A DNA stretch of 48,166 nucleotides from Sandaracinaceae bacterium (GTDB taxonomy: Bacteria > Myxococcota_A > Polyangia > Polyangiales > JAFGIB01). Position 1 is the stretch's first letter. Each line of letters opens with the position of its first letter. The stretch spans positions 1-48,166 of the forward strand of contig JADGRF010000168.1 in assembly GCA_017881055.1 (NCBI GenBank). Direction: 5' to 3'. This document shows positions 1 through 8,259 of this stretch, in pieces. The notes below the pieces were generated by a model, which made no database searches, was not told the origin of the DNA, and saw only the letters and a program-made list of their open reading frames with translations. A program made the translations under genes and the position numbers.

Positions 1-2
1 GG

Positions 3-455
3 CTAGGCTCGCGCCTTCAGAAACGCGATCGCGTCGGCGATGTGCTTCTTGAAGAGCAGCTCGTGGCGGAATCGGGCCACGATGTACCCCTCGGGGTCGA
101 TCACGAACGTGATGCGCTTGGCGCGCTCGATGATCGGGTAGAGCACGCCGTACGCGCGAGAGATGCCGGCGTCGCTGTCCGCGAGGATCGGAAAGTCGGT
201 GCGCTGGGCTGCCGCAAACCGGCACTGCGTGGGTACCGAATCGGTGCTGACGCCGACCACTTCGCCACCGAGCGCGCGAATCTCGTCTGATGCATCGCGG
301 AACGCTGCGGTCTCGATCGTGCAGCCGGCCGTGAACGACTTTGGGTAGAAGTACAGAACGAGGTACTTGCCGCGGTAATCATCGAGCGACACCTCACGGC
401 CCGCGCTGGACGGCGCTTTGAAGGACGGAGCTTTCTTCGGAGTAGGATCGGTCAT
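3..455 (-). CDS. bcp: PrxQ/Bcp-type peroxiredoxin (150 aa)
   Basis: Thiol peroxidase that reduces hydrogen peroxide and organic hydroperoxides, probably cytoplasmic and recycled by thioredoxin. Seen: an AhpC/TSA fold with the peroxidatic motif FTAGCT at residues 41-46 (Cys45), inside a typical PrxQ block starting LYFYPKSF. The usual PrxQ resolving Cys five residues on is Ala, but Cys78 lies 33 residues downstream, which suits the PrxQ subtype whose resolving Cys is in the next helix. The ATG at 455 gives a family-typical length; the frame stays open upstream to 740 but that extension has no family resemblance. No signal peptide. The gene ends almost at the window edge. Confidence 0.93.
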   Translation of the reverse strand: MTDPTPKKAPSFKAPSSAGREVSLDDYRGKYLVLYFYPKSFTAGCTIETAAFRDASDEIRALGGEVVGVSTDSVPTQCRFAAAQRTDFPILADSDAGISRAYGVLYPIIERAKRITFVIDPEGYIVARFRHELLFKKHIADAIAFLKARA

Positions 456-655
456 CGGGCGCCGAGCGTAGCAGTGTTTGCCCCGTGAAGGCTGGTCAGC
501 GCGCAGCGCGGTTGGTAGCGTGCCCGCACGGGTGCCCGAGTGGCTCGTCGCGGCCGTGCGCAGCTGAACGACCGGCGCGTGCCGTACAGCAAGCTCGTGA
601 CGGCATCGCGTGCCGTGCACGGTGCGATCTGAGCCGCTGCCTCGGGCGGCGCGCT

Positions 656-2176
656 TCAGAGCGAGAACGGGTACAGTAAGCGAAAGCGATCCCTCTTGAA
701 CTTCGGGAAGTGCGCTTGACGCACGCTGCGGGCGATGCACGAGCCCTGCGGCGTGCCTGCGAAGTCACCGCCCACGAGCACGGTCGTGATCGACCCGGTG
801 CCAGCGATCGTGATGTCGAGCTCGGCCACGCCGCTACGGCCTTCGGCGCACGCACTCACCACCGAACGCAGCGACTCGATGCGCGCAAGCACTGCGTCAC
901 GGTCCGGCGCATCGGGGAGATGCTGCGTGAGGCCGTCGTCGCTGGTGGCGGGCGCCAACGTCACGGCAGCGGGCTCGCCGAGCTTCGTGACCGTCACCAC
1001 GCGAGCGGCGTTGCCGGTGGCAGTGGGCGGCGCCTGTGGCGCGACGGCGGAGGGAGTCGGACGCACGGTACGCACGACGCGCGCGGCCACTGCAGCTAAC
1101 GGCTGCAGCCGTTTCGAGGCAGCAGGAACGGCTGGTGTCAGCGTGGGCGCCGGGTTGACCGGGGCTTTGACCGGAGCGACGGCGGGCACGAGCGCGGGTG
1201 CGGCCTCTGGCGCGGCGGCAACCGGAGAAGCTGCGGCAGCGGGCGGCGCGCTCACGACGGGGTTCGACTGAGCAGCTGCAACAGCCTGCGACCCGACGAG
1301 CACCGGGGTCGCCATGATCGGACGCTGGTAGCCGCCCGCAGTCGCGAGCCAACCGCCGACACCGAGCACGGCCATCGCGGCGACGACCATGAAACCGAGC
1401 GCGGGCGCGGCGTCGTCGCGCCGGCTGGGTCGCCGGACTTCGGCGGGCGCGAGGCTCGAGCCGGCGAGCTCGGGCAGCGACAGGTCCCCGTGATCCTTCG
1501 GGGCCTGCTGCGCTGCGCTGCGATGCGCGATCTGCGCCTCGACCTGCTCGGCCTCGCGCGCATGCGCAACGGCAAGGTGGGCGGGCAGCATCACGGGCGG
1601 CGTCGACGAGCCCCGATCTGGCGCGGGGGGTGGCGGCGCGGAGTCCGGCAGCTGCAACGTTTCGGCTTGCAGAGCGAGGTCGATCGCGGCGTCGTCGTCG
1701 ACTTCCATCGTGACGGAGGTCTGCTCGTCGAGCATCTGCTGAATCGCATCGCTGATCGCTGCCGTCGGTGGGGTGAGCGGCCGCGCGGACACCGGCTTCA
1801 GATCGATGCGGGCGACGGGCACAGCCATCGCGGGCTCGCGCACGGTCGGCTCGTCGTCACGCTCCGACGGCTTCTTCCATTTCGGCGGACTCGGATACCG
1901 CCCGTTGGCGAACGCATCTTGCGGAGGCGTCGGCACGCCGAGCAGCGTGCGCACGCGCTTGCGCTCGGACTCGCCATCGACGGGCGTGTTCGGATCACTG
2001 CCACGAACCGTGCGCGTCTGCACCGTGTCGTCGTTGCGTGTGCTCGCGCCTGCCGCGTTGCTGCTCGCGTCGGGTTGGTTCGCAGACTCGTTCGCAGATT
2101 GCACAGGGACCGGAGGTGCCGACGAGGGTCGGAAGGTGCCAAGAGGTACTGAGTTCCGCTGGTCCTTCTTATCCAC
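656..2176 (-). CDS. AgmX/TonB-like C-terminal domain protein with one membrane span
   Basis: About 506 aa. Seen: a long acidic and Pro-rich N-terminal region (1-255), one hydrophobic segment near 260-282 (LGFMVVAAMAVLGVGGW), an Ala/Pro-rich periplasmic-type linker (300-420), and a C-terminal domain (about 430-506) with a conserved Cys pair, a glycine-rich strand and the ending YPFSL. Family knowledge: this C-terminal fold is the AgmX/PglI or TonB-like domain common in myxobacterial motility and envelope proteins; the precise role is unknown. I chose the GTG at 2176 because AGAAGGAG lies 5 nt upstream; a GTG at 2182 would touch that ribosome site. No recognisable partner gene is adjacent. Confidence 0.8.
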   Translation of the reverse strand: MDKKDQRNSVPLGTFRPSSAPPVPVQSANESANQPDASSNAAGASTRNDDTVQTRTVRGSDPNTPVDGESERKRVRTLLGVPTPPQDAFANGRYPSPPKWKKPSERDDEPTVREPAMAVPVARIDLKPVSARPLTPPTAAISDAIQQMLDEQTSVTMEVDDDAAIDLALQAETLQLPDSAPPPPAPDRGSSTPPVMLPAHLAVAHAREAEQVEAQIAHRSAAQQAPKDHGDLSLPELAGSSLAPAEVRRPSRRDDAAPALGFMVVAAMAVLGVGGWLATAGGYQRPIMATPVLVGSQAVAAAQSNPVVSAPPAAAASPVAAAPEAAPALVPAVAPVKAPVNPAPTLTPAVPAASKRLQPLAAVAARVVRTVRPTPSAVAPQAPPTATGNAARVVTVTKLGEPAAVTLAPATSDDGLTQHLPDAPDRDAVLARIESLRSVVSACAEGRSGVAELDITIAGTGSITTVLVGGDFAGTPQGSCIARSVRQAHFPKFKRDRFRLLYPFSL

Positions 2177-2380
2177 GAGCACTCCTTCTCTGCACTACGA
2201 TGCGGATGAGCCACAGCGGCGCCGTTCGGTTCCTTCGAACTGCCCCGCTCAGCCGTGACAACCGCAAATAACCCGCGTGGTCCGTACAGCTACCTGCGAA
2301 TGATAGCACACACCTGGACGTGTATGTAAGGGCATGTGCCGTTCGAAAGCGCGATCCTAGTGCTCAACCTGCTGAAATAA

Positions 2381-2393
2381 CGATAGAATATCG
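2381..2393. promoter_or_regulatory. Short inverted repeat just before the GYF_2 gene
   Basis: CGATA-GAA-TATCG is a perfect 5-bp inverted repeat with a 3-nt spacer, ending three bases before the GTG at 2397. It contains TAGAAT, which resembles a -10 hexamer, so this may be a promoter with a very short or absent leader. The rest of the 2177-2396 region between divergent genes shows nothing else I can name. Confidence 0.3.
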
Positions 2394-2396
2394 CGC

Positions 2397-2694
2397 GTGG
2401 ACCCACTCATCCACTACATCAAGAACGGACGAAATTTCGGACCGGTCACTGTCCGAGACTTTCTCAGTTTGCTCGATACGCAGGTGCTCGCGCCCGAGGA
2501 TCTGGTGCGCGTCGAAGGCCAGACGGGTTGGATCTCCGCAACGGCAGGGCGTGAACCCAGGCGCTCTGTTCTGCAAGACTTGCGGAGCCCGGCTTTCGCC
2601 TCGGCGCTGCGGCCATTGCCAGCACGAGAACGACGCCGACGCGCGCTTTTGCGAGCAGTGCGGCGGCCGGCTCGGGGGACCTGGTCCTGCCTAG
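2397..2694 (+). pseudogene. GYF_2 + double zinc-ribbon protein split by a 1-nt frameshift
   Basis: The first about 50 codons from GTG 2397 encode a GYF_2 (DUF4339-like) domain: HYIKNGRNFGPVTVRDFLSL through GWISATAG. After about 2553 the meaningful frame is one base further on. It encodes a zinc ribbon with four CxxC pairs (FCKTCG, RRCGHCQ, RFCEQCGG) and a stop at 2692-2694. Removing one G from the GGG at about 2551-2553 would join both parts into a protein of about 98 aa, a plausible GYF_2-zinc-ribbon architecture. The change sits in a homopolymer, so sequencing error is as likely as real decay. The original frame otherwise runs to 2738 with unrelated Arg-rich residues. Function unknown; GYF_2 domains are thought to mediate protein binding. 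Confidence 0.65.
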
Positions 2695-2813
2695 AGCGCT
2701 GGCGAGAAGCGGCGATCGTGTGCTACTCGCAAGCGTAGTCATCGGGAGCGCGCGCAGACCTTCGGGCTGCGATGCGTACGCCAATTCAGCACTCTAGTCA
2801 GGAGCGACGCCTC

Positions 2814-3989
2814 ATGTCCGATATCGTCATTGCCGCCGCCACTCGCACCGCCGTGGGTTCTTTCAACGGAACGATCGGCTCCGTACCCGCCCACGATCTC
2901 GGCAGCACCGTGATCAAGGAGGTCTTGAAGCGCGGAAAGGTGGAGGCTCACGAGGTCTCGGAGGTCATCCTCGGCCAAGTGCTCACGGCCGGCCAAGGCC
3001 AAGGGCCCGCGCGTATCGCGTCGATCAAAGCGGGCGTGCCCGCGGCGACGCCGGCGTGGGGCGTGAACATGATCTGCGGCTCGGGCCTGCGCGCAGTCGC
3101 GCTCGGCTATCAAGCGATCAAGAACGGCGACAGCAACCTCGTCATCGCGGGCGGCCAAGAGAGCATGAGCCAGGCGATGCACGCCGTGTATCTGCGTGGC
3201 GGCGTGAAGATGGGCTCGGCCGAGATGATCGACACGATGATCAAGGACGGCCTGTGGGACTCGTTCAACGGTTACCACATGGGCAACACGGCGGAGAACG
3301 TGGCCAAGCAGTTCGAGATCAGCCGCAAGGATCAGGACGAGCTCGCGCTGAGCTCGCAGAAGCGCGCCGGCAAGGCGCAGGCCGAGGGCAAGTTCAAGGA
3401 CGAGATCACCGCGGTCGTGATCAAGAACAAGAAGGGCGACATCACGTTCGACAAGGACGAGTACATCCGCGCCGACACGGACGCCGAGAAGCTCGCGAAG
3501 CTCGGACCGGCCTTCATCCGCGATGGCGGCACGGTGACCGCCGGCAACGCGTCGGGTCTGAACGACGGCGCGGCCGCGCTGTTGTTGATGACGGCGGACG
3601 AAGCCAAGCGTCGCGGCCTCGAGCCACTCGCGCGCATCGTGTCCTGGGCTCAGGCCGGCGTGGATCCGTCGGTCATGGGCACGGGCCCGATTCCTGCGAG
3701 CAAGAAGGCGCTCGAGAAGGCGGGCTGGAAGCCGACCGATCTCGATCTGATCGAAGCCAACGAAGCGTTCGCGGCCCAAGCGTGCGCCGTGAACAAGGGT
3801 ATGGGCTGGGATCCGGCGAAGGTGAACGTGAACGGCGGCGCGATCGCGATCGGTCACCCGATCGGCGCCTCGGGCGCGCGCATCCTGAACACGCTGCTCT
3901 TCGAGATGAAGCGTAGCAACGCGAAGAAGGGTCTGGCGACGCTGTGCATCGGCGGCGGCATGGGCATTGCATTGTGCGTCGAGCGCTGA
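2814..3989 (+). CDS. Acetyl-CoA C-acetyltransferase (thiolase, 391 aa)
   Basis: Biosynthetic-type thiolase condensing two acetyl-CoA to acetoacetyl-CoA (or the reverse), feeding polyhydroxybutyrate, mevalonate or fatty acid metabolism. Seen: the acyl-accepting Cys88 in [10 protein letters not shown], the NEAFAAQ block at 316-322, the catalytic His348 in [11 protein letters not shown] and Cys378 in CIGGGMGI. All four thiolase signatures are intact and the length is typical. ATG 2814 is preceded by AGGAG at 2800-2804; an in-frame ATG at 2772 only adds residues without family support. It stands alone: the next gene on this strand is 1.5 kb away. Whether it serves PHB or degradation cannot be told from this window. 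Confidence 0.96.
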   Translation: MSDIVIAAATRTAVGSFNGTIGSVPAHDLGSTVIKEVLKRGKVEAHEVSEVILGQVLTAGQGQGPARIASIKAGVPAATPAWGVNMICGSGLRAVALGYQAIKNGDSNLVIAGGQESMSQAMHAVYLRGGVKMGSAEMIDTMIKDGLWDSFNGYHMGNTAENVAKQFEISRKDQDELALSSQKRAGKAQAEGKFKDEITAVVIKNKKGDITFDKDEYIRADTDAEKLAKLGPAFIRDGGTVTAGNASGLNDGAAALLLMTADEAKRRGLEPLARIVSWAQAGVDPSVMGTGPIPASKKALEKAGWKPTDLDLIEANEAFAAQACAVNKGMGWDPAKVNVNGGAIAIGHPIGASGARILNTLLFEMKRSNAKKGLATLCIGGGMGIALCVER

Positions 3990-4596
3990 GGGCTCTGAGA
4001 AGTGAGAGTGAGAGTGCGACCGGACGGGCTCGGGGTGGGTTTCCCGTGCTCGCCGGGCGTGCTGTTTTCTTGGGGAACGAGCGACCGTGTGGTGCACCTG
4101 AACGGCGTTTGGTAGTGACAGCCTGGGGGCGGATGGGGCGCTTTGCGGGCGCCGCGTCCGGCCAACCTGGGGTGCGTCGGCGCTGCACGCCCGGCTGCGG
4201 CGCGGGAACCCACCCCCGAGCCCTGGCGTTGCCCATCAGGTGCCAGGGGCGCGCGACACACAACTTGGGGCTACGGGTTTGCAGCTGACCTCGGCGCATG
4301 CGGCTGGGTGCAGCTGACCTCGGCGCATGCGACTGGGTGCAGCTGACCTCGGCGCACGGCACGTCTGCAGCTGACCTCGGCGCAGGGGTGGCGAGGTGGT
4401 GGCGCGCACAGCGGGATGTGGAGCGCTGTGGTGTGACGGGTTGGTCGGACGCGGCGGTGGTGGAGCGCGCATTCGGCGTCCGAGCTGTCAAAGCAGCCTC
4501 GCCCAGCTGCACCACACGGTTGCTCGATCCCCACCGAGGCACCACGGCCCGCGAGCACGTCACCACCTCACCAGCCCGTGTGGCAACGCTCTTCTC
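3990..4596. other. 607-bp non-coding stretch between convergent genes
   Basis: Lies between the 3' ends of the thiolase and the haloalkane dehalogenase. Apart from the tandem repeat at 4281-4384 I see no gene with codon bias or family resemblance. Open frames here on both strands are Arg/Pro/Ala-rich and contain translated copies of the repeat. Confidence 0.6.
4281..4384. repeat. Four tandem copies of an 18-bp motif, 28-29 bp period
   Basis: The core GCAGCTGACCTCGGCGCA occurs without mismatch at 4281-4298, 4310-4327, 4339-4356 and 4367-4384. Spacers are 11, 11 and 10 nt; the first two are nearly identical (TGCGGCTGGGT and TGCGACTGGGT), the third differs. The core contains the CAGCTG palindrome. 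Located between convergent genes, it could be a dispersed intergenic repeat, a protein-binding array or a variable-number repeat. The spacers are too short and too similar for CRISPR. Confidence 0.85.
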
Positions 4597-5475
4597 TCAA
4601 CGCTGCTGCAACCACTTGCGGATGGCTATCCCGATCTCGGGCGCCGAGTCTTCTTGGACGAAGTGGCTGCCTTTGACGGTGACTTCGGTTTGGTTGGGGA
4701 ACTTGCGGCAGAATTCGCGCTGGGCGCCGACTAGAATCGAGCCGGGGTCGGCGTTGATGAAGAACTTGCGGACCGGCGAGCTGCTGAGCCAATCGGCGTA
4801 GCTCTGCACGATCTCGACTACCTCGGCGGGCTCGCCGTCGATCGGGATCTCGCGCGGCCAAGACAGCATGGGACGACGGCTCTCGCCGGGATCACGGTAC
4901 GGCGAGCGATATTCGGCGAGCTCGGCGTCGCTCAGCTTGCGCAGCACGGACGCCGGCAAGATGCGCTCGACGAAGACGTTCTTCTGCAAGATCAGCTCTT
5001 CGCCGGCGGGGCTTCGCAACGCTTGAAAGATCGCGCGCGCGTTCTCGGGCCACTCGGCCCAGGTCAGCGGACGCACCAGCGCTTCCATGTACGCGATGCC
5101 GCTGATGGCGGCAGCGTGCCGACGCGCCCAATCGAAGCCGAGCGCGGAGCCCCAGTCGTGAACGACGAGCGTGACGTTGCTGTCGACACCGAGCGCGTCG
5201 AGCAAGAGGTCGAGGTAGCGCCTGTGCTGCGTGAAGTGGTAGCTGTCGGGGCCACTGTCGGGAAGCTTGTCGGAGTGACCCATGCCGATCAGATCTGGCG
5301 CGATGCAGCGACCAAGATCGGCCAGGTGCGGAATCACGTCGCGCCACAGATACGATGACGTCGGGTTGCCGTGCAGGAGCACGATCGGGTCGCCGCTGCC
5401 GACGTCGATGTACCCCATCGACTGACCGCGAATCTTGGCTTCTTTGAGCGGATAACGCTGAACCGTGTCGTCCAT
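4597..5475 (-). CDS. Haloalkane dehalogenase (alpha/beta-hydrolase, 292 aa)
   Basis: Hydrolyses carbon-halogen bonds of haloalkanes to alcohol plus halide; cytoplasmic, no signal peptide. Seen: HGNPTSSYLWR (35-45, supplying the halide-binding Asn37), the nucleophile Asp107 in VVHDWGSALGFDWA with the adjacent halide-stabilising Trp108, a candidate catalytic Glu131 in YMEALVRP, and His271 in KGSHFVQEDSAPEIG. The Asp-His-Glu plus Asn/Trp set is that of the HLD-II (DhaA/LinB-like) subfamily. ATG 5475 has AGGACGAG close upstream and gives the usual length; the frame is open to 5571 but that extension is not family-like. Apparently monocistronic. The natural substrate cannot be inferred. Confidence 0.93.
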   Translation of the reverse strand: MDDTVQRYPLKEAKIRGQSMGYIDVGSGDPIVLLHGNPTSSYLWRDVIPHLADLGRCIAPDLIGMGHSDKLPDSGPDSYHFTQHRRYLDLLLDALGVDSNVTLVVHDWGSALGFDWARRHAAAISGIAYMEALVRPLTWAEWPENARAIFQALRSPAGEELILQKNVFVERILPASVLRKLSDAELAEYRSPYRDPGESRRPMLSWPREIPIDGEPAEVVEIVQSYADWLSSSPVRKFFINADPGSILVGAQREFCRKFPNQTEVTVKGSHFVQEDSAPEIGIAIRKWLQQR

Positions 5476-5527
5476 GAGCTCGTCCTGTGCGGAGGCTGGA
5501 TTATCGTCGCGACGGTGCGAGCGAAGC

Positions 5528-5547
5528 AAGGTGCACCTTTGATATAG
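5528..5547 (+). promoter_or_regulatory. Palindrome AAGGTGCACCTT with adjoining TATAGT -10-like box
   Basis: A perfect 12-bp palindrome (5528-5539) lies 52 bp upstream of the dehalogenase start and is followed by GATATAGT (5541-5548), which resembles a -10 element for rightward transcription; an ATG follows at 5558. The palindrome could be an operator for the dehalogenase, for rightward transcription, or for both. No regulator gene is adjacent. Confidence 0.35.
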
Positions 5548-5557
5548 TCCGGCGCGT

Positions 5558-5736
5558 ATGCTCCGCGTCAAACCGTTTGCTGCGTTGCATTGCAGCGCGA
5601 TGGCGTGCTGCTGCGGGAAGGGGCGCCGGGCCTGTACGTGTACCTACAGGAGGCGACGCTGGGAACGCGCAAAGTCCGGCAGGTCGGCGTGGTCACGTGC
5701 TGCCACATCGGATTGCTCGTGCATACTCTCGACTGA
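5558..5736 (+). other. Possible small frameshifted ORF
   Basis: ATG 5558 follows a -10-like box, but the frame it opens soon loses the G/C-rich third positions typical here. From about 5590 the frame two bases along has strong third-position G/C and encodes QRDGVLLREGAPGLYVYLQ and on to a TGA at 5734-5736. One extra T at CATTGC (5584-5596) would join the two into about 59 codons. No family recognised. This is weak evidence for a small gene or remnant. Confidence 0.25.
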
Positions 5737-5751
5737 CGAAGCACTCTAGGC

Positions 5752-6228
5752 GTGCCAGTGAAGAACGCCGTGAAGAAGACCGGAGAACGTTGGCTGCGCG
5801 GCGCGGCGCTCTTTGCGCTGCTCGCGGCGGCGGGCTGTCCTCGCAGCAACAGCGGTCCAACCACGCATGCCTGTCTGCCAACTCTTTCACCAAGCTGCAG
5901 GCCGCTGTACGACCCGTCGTTCGATGCGATCTTCAAGAACACGTTCGGTCCCAGCTGCGGCTCGTCGATCACGGGCAGCTCGTGTCACTCGGAAAAGGGC
6001 GGCATGGGCGGCTTGATCCTGCAGACGGCGGATGAAGCGTATGCGCATCTGCTGGGGCAAGGCGGCGCGCGTCGGCGCGTGATCCCGGGCAATCCCGAGT
6101 GCAGCATGCTGATGGAGAAGGTCGCGTCGGACGATCCTTCGTTCCGCATGCCGCCGGGTGATCAGAAGCTTAGCCAGGCTGAGCGTTGTAGCATCCAGCT
6201 GTGGATCGCCGAGGGAGCCAAGCGATGA
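5752..6228 (+). CDS. Lipoprotein with cytochrome c-like domain, non-canonical haem motif
   Basis: 158 aa from GTG 5752 (GTG 5758 is an alternative). Seen: a lipoprotein signal ending LLAAAGC (Cys29), then a domain whose C-terminal part reads RMPPGDQKLSQAERCSIQLWIAEGA. That MPP...L...E...I..WI..GA pattern is typical of small c-type cytochrome domains in myxobacterial and planctomycete lipoproteins, with Met133 a candidate axial ligand. The expected CxxCH is replaced by C69-x8-C78-H79. The ATGA overlap with the next gene, a five-haem cytochrome, indicates translational coupling and a shared periplasmic electron-transfer role. Whether haem binds here is uncertain. Confidence 0.78.
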   Translation: MPVKNAVKKTGERWLRGAALFALLAAAGCPRSNSGPTTHACLPTLSPSCRPLYDPSFDAIFKNTFGPSCGSSITGSSCHSEKGGMGGLILQTADEAYAHLLGQGGARRRVIPGNPECSMLMEKVASDDPSFRMPPGDQKLSQAERCSIQLWIAEGAKR

Positions 6229-7682
6229 CGCGTAGATTCGGCCACCGGTTGGTGCTCGCGGCGTTGATCGGCGCAGCGCTCGGTTGCGGACCCGCGGCAG
6301 ACCGCAAGACGTATTCGCGTGAGAAGCTGATGGACCCGACCACCTGCAAAGGTTGTCATCCGAATCAGTACCAAGAGTGGGCGAGCAGCATGCATGCGTA
6401 TGCCTCGGACGATCCCGTGTTCCTCGCCATGAACAAGCGCGGTCAGCGCGAGGCGAAGATCGGGAAGTTTTGCGTCAACTGCCACGCGCCCATGGCCGTG
6501 CGTGAGGGCTACACGACCGACGGGCTGAACCTGAAGGATGCGCCGCCGTCGCTACGCGGCGTGACGTGCTACTTCTGCCACAACGCGCAGGCCGTCACGG
6601 ACACGCACAACAACCCGATCCAGCTCGCGAACGACACGACCATGCGCGCGGGCCTGGCGAATCCGCGCAAGCCGGGCGTGCACGGCGTCGCGTACTCGGC
6701 GCTGCACGACGGCGAACAGTTCGAGTCTGCGAAGCTGTGCGGCAGCTGCCACGACATCGTGAATGGACACGGCGTGCACCTCGAGCGCACGTACGAGGAG
6801 TGGCAGAAAAGCTTGTTCTCGCACGGGCACAACAGCGGCCTGACCTGCAACCAGTGTCACATGCAGCGGCTGAGTGGTGTCGCCGCGGTCGATCCTCCGG
6901 CGAAGCCGCCGCTCCGCACGCTGCACATGCACTTGTTTCCAGCTGTCGACACGGCGCTCACCGAGTTTCCCGACCAAGACGTTCAGCGTGCTGCGGTGGA
7001 CTGCGAGCTGAAGAGCGCGGTGCTGCTCCGGCTCTGCCCGAGCACGACGCCAGTCGCGGCTCCCGTCACCGTGACGCTGGAGACGAACGCGGGGCACCGC
7101 TTCCCGAGCGGAGCATCCGCAGATCGGCGTATGTGGGTCGAGCTGACCGCCTACGACAAGAACGACAAGATCATTTACAGCAGCGGAAGCTTCAAGCCCG
7201 GTGACGTGATCGAGGCGCCGGACGGCGCGGGCGAAGGCAAGCCGTGGGTCTTCCACGATGCGCAGTACGACAAAGACGGCAACGAGGCGCTGATGTTCTG
7301 GGACGCGGTGCCGCACGAGCCCGACGCCAGCACGCTCACGTGCGGGAACACGCTGCCGGAAGCGGTGACCGCCGTGGCGGGCAGCCACAGCTGCGAGAAG
7401 CCCTACCGGTTCGTGCCCGCGGCACCACCGACTGATCACATCCGCGTTCAGGTACACCTGCAGCCGATCGGGCGCGAGATCTTGGACTCGCTCGTGACCA
7501 GCGGCGATCTCGATCCGGCCATCGCTGCGAAGATGCCTTCACTCACGCTGACCGACACGATCACGGAATGGCACGCGTCCGACGGCTTCGGCTGCGTCAC
7601 GGAGACCATCCCGAGCTCGCTCGATTGCCCCAACGACTACATCTGCTTGCTGTATCCGGACCTGACTATGTGCGGGAAATGA
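6225..7682 (+). CDS. Five-haem c-type cytochrome lipoprotein (485 aa)
   Basis: Periplasmic or outer-membrane electron carrier or oxidoreductase. Seen: a lipoprotein signal (Cys21 in GAALGCGP), then five CxxCH haem sites at residues 41-45, 83-87, 115-119, 172-176 and 208-212, all in the N-terminal half, with many extra His for distal ligation. The C-terminal half (about 260-485) is haem-free and beta-rich, with LETNAGHRFPSGASADRRMWVEL and extra Cys. The N-terminal spacing resembles cytochrome c-552/c-554-like multihaem proteins. ATG 6225 overlaps the upstream stop (ATGA), so it is preferred to the frame opening at 6201. The electron donor and substrate are unknown; no quinol dehydrogenase or maturation gene is nearby. 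Confidence 0.9.
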   Translation: MTRRFGHRLVLAALIGAALGCGPAADRKTYSREKLMDPTTCKGCHPNQYQEWASSMHAYASDDPVFLAMNKRGQREAKIGKFCVNCHAPMAVREGYTTDGLNLKDAPPSLRGVTCYFCHNAQAVTDTHNNPIQLANDTTMRAGLANPRKPGVHGVAYSALHDGEQFESAKLCGSCHDIVNGHGVHLERTYEEWQKSLFSHGHNSGLTCNQCHMQRLSGVAAVDPPAKPPLRTLHMHLFPAVDTALTEFPDQDVQRAAVDCELKSAVLLRLCPSTTPVAAPVTVTLETNAGHRFPSGASADRRMWVELTAYDKNDKIIYSSGSFKPGDVIEAPDGAGEGKPWVFHDAQYDKDGNEALMFWDAVPHEPDASTLTCGNTLPEAVTAVAGSHSCEKPYRFVPAAPPTDHIRVQVHLQPIGREILDSLVTSGDLDPAIAAKMPSLTLTDTITEWHASDGFGCVTETIPSSLDCPNDYICLLYPDLTMCGK

Positions 7683-7755
7683 GTGGGCGCTCGCGGCAAA
7701 CAAAGGCGCAGCACACTGGCTCGACGCGGGCAGTGCGTCGGAGCATCCTGGGAGC

Positions 7756-8259
7756 ATGCGAATGTGCTCGATGCGCAGCTACGCGGTATTGGCTGTCATG
7801 TGTGCAGGCGCGCTCGCGCTCTCGGGCTGCCCCGCGGATTTGTCGAACGGCGCGGCCGACGCGAGTAGCGGCCCTCTCGAAGCCAGTACGACGTGTTCCG
7901 ACGATCCGCTCGCCGAGATGTATCTTCCGAACATGAAGAAGACCGGCACGGCCGGCATGTTCACGTTCGAGCTGGTGGGCAGCGATCCGGGGCCACCCAT
8001 CAAGGGCAACAACTCGTGGACGGTGAAGATCACGGACGCGTCGGGTAGCGCGGTGACAGACGCGGTCTTGAAGATCACCCCCTGGATGCCGCTCCCTGTT
8101 GGTCACGGCACGAGCGTGCACGCGAAGGCTACGCTGGCAGGTGACGCGTACACCGTCGCGCCGCTGTATCTGTTCATGGGCGGCGTCTGGCAGGTCACGA
8201 TTGCCGCCAAGGCGGGAAAGAACAGCGACTCGGCGATGTTCCGCTTCTGCATCGACTGA
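7756..8259 (+). CDS. YtkA/FixH-like lipoprotein (up to 167 aa)
   Basis: Seen: a lipoprotein signal ending ALALSGC (Cys25 from the first ATG), a short Ser/Ala linker, then a beta-sandwich-like domain with NNSWTVKITDASGSAVTDAVL, MPLPVGHG and MGGVWQVTI. Family knowledge: this pattern matches YtkA-like domains, found in exported proteins near metal or cytochrome genes. It follows the cytochrome gene by 73 bp on the same strand and may be co-transcribed. ATG 7762 or 7771 are alternative starts; a GGGAG immediately before 7756 would suit 7762 better. Function unproven. Confidence 0.75.
   Translation: MRMCSMRSYAVLAVMCAGALALSGCPADLSNGAADASSGPLEASTTCSDDPLAEMYLPNMKKTGTAGMFTFELVGSDPGPPIKGNNSWTVKITDASGSAVTDAVLKITPWMPLPVGHGTSVHAKATLAGDAYTVAPLYLFMGGVWQVTIAAKAGKNSDSAMFRFCID

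Noticed and set aside
2739..4097. 452-codon open frame on the minus strand over the thiolase gene
   Set aside because: Arg/His/Ala-rich shadow of a well-supported gene; no family resemblance and created by the G/C-rich third positions of the opposite strand.
4281..4384. CRISPR array
   Set aside because: Repeat core 18 bp, spacers only 10-11 bp and two nearly identical; no cas genes in the window.
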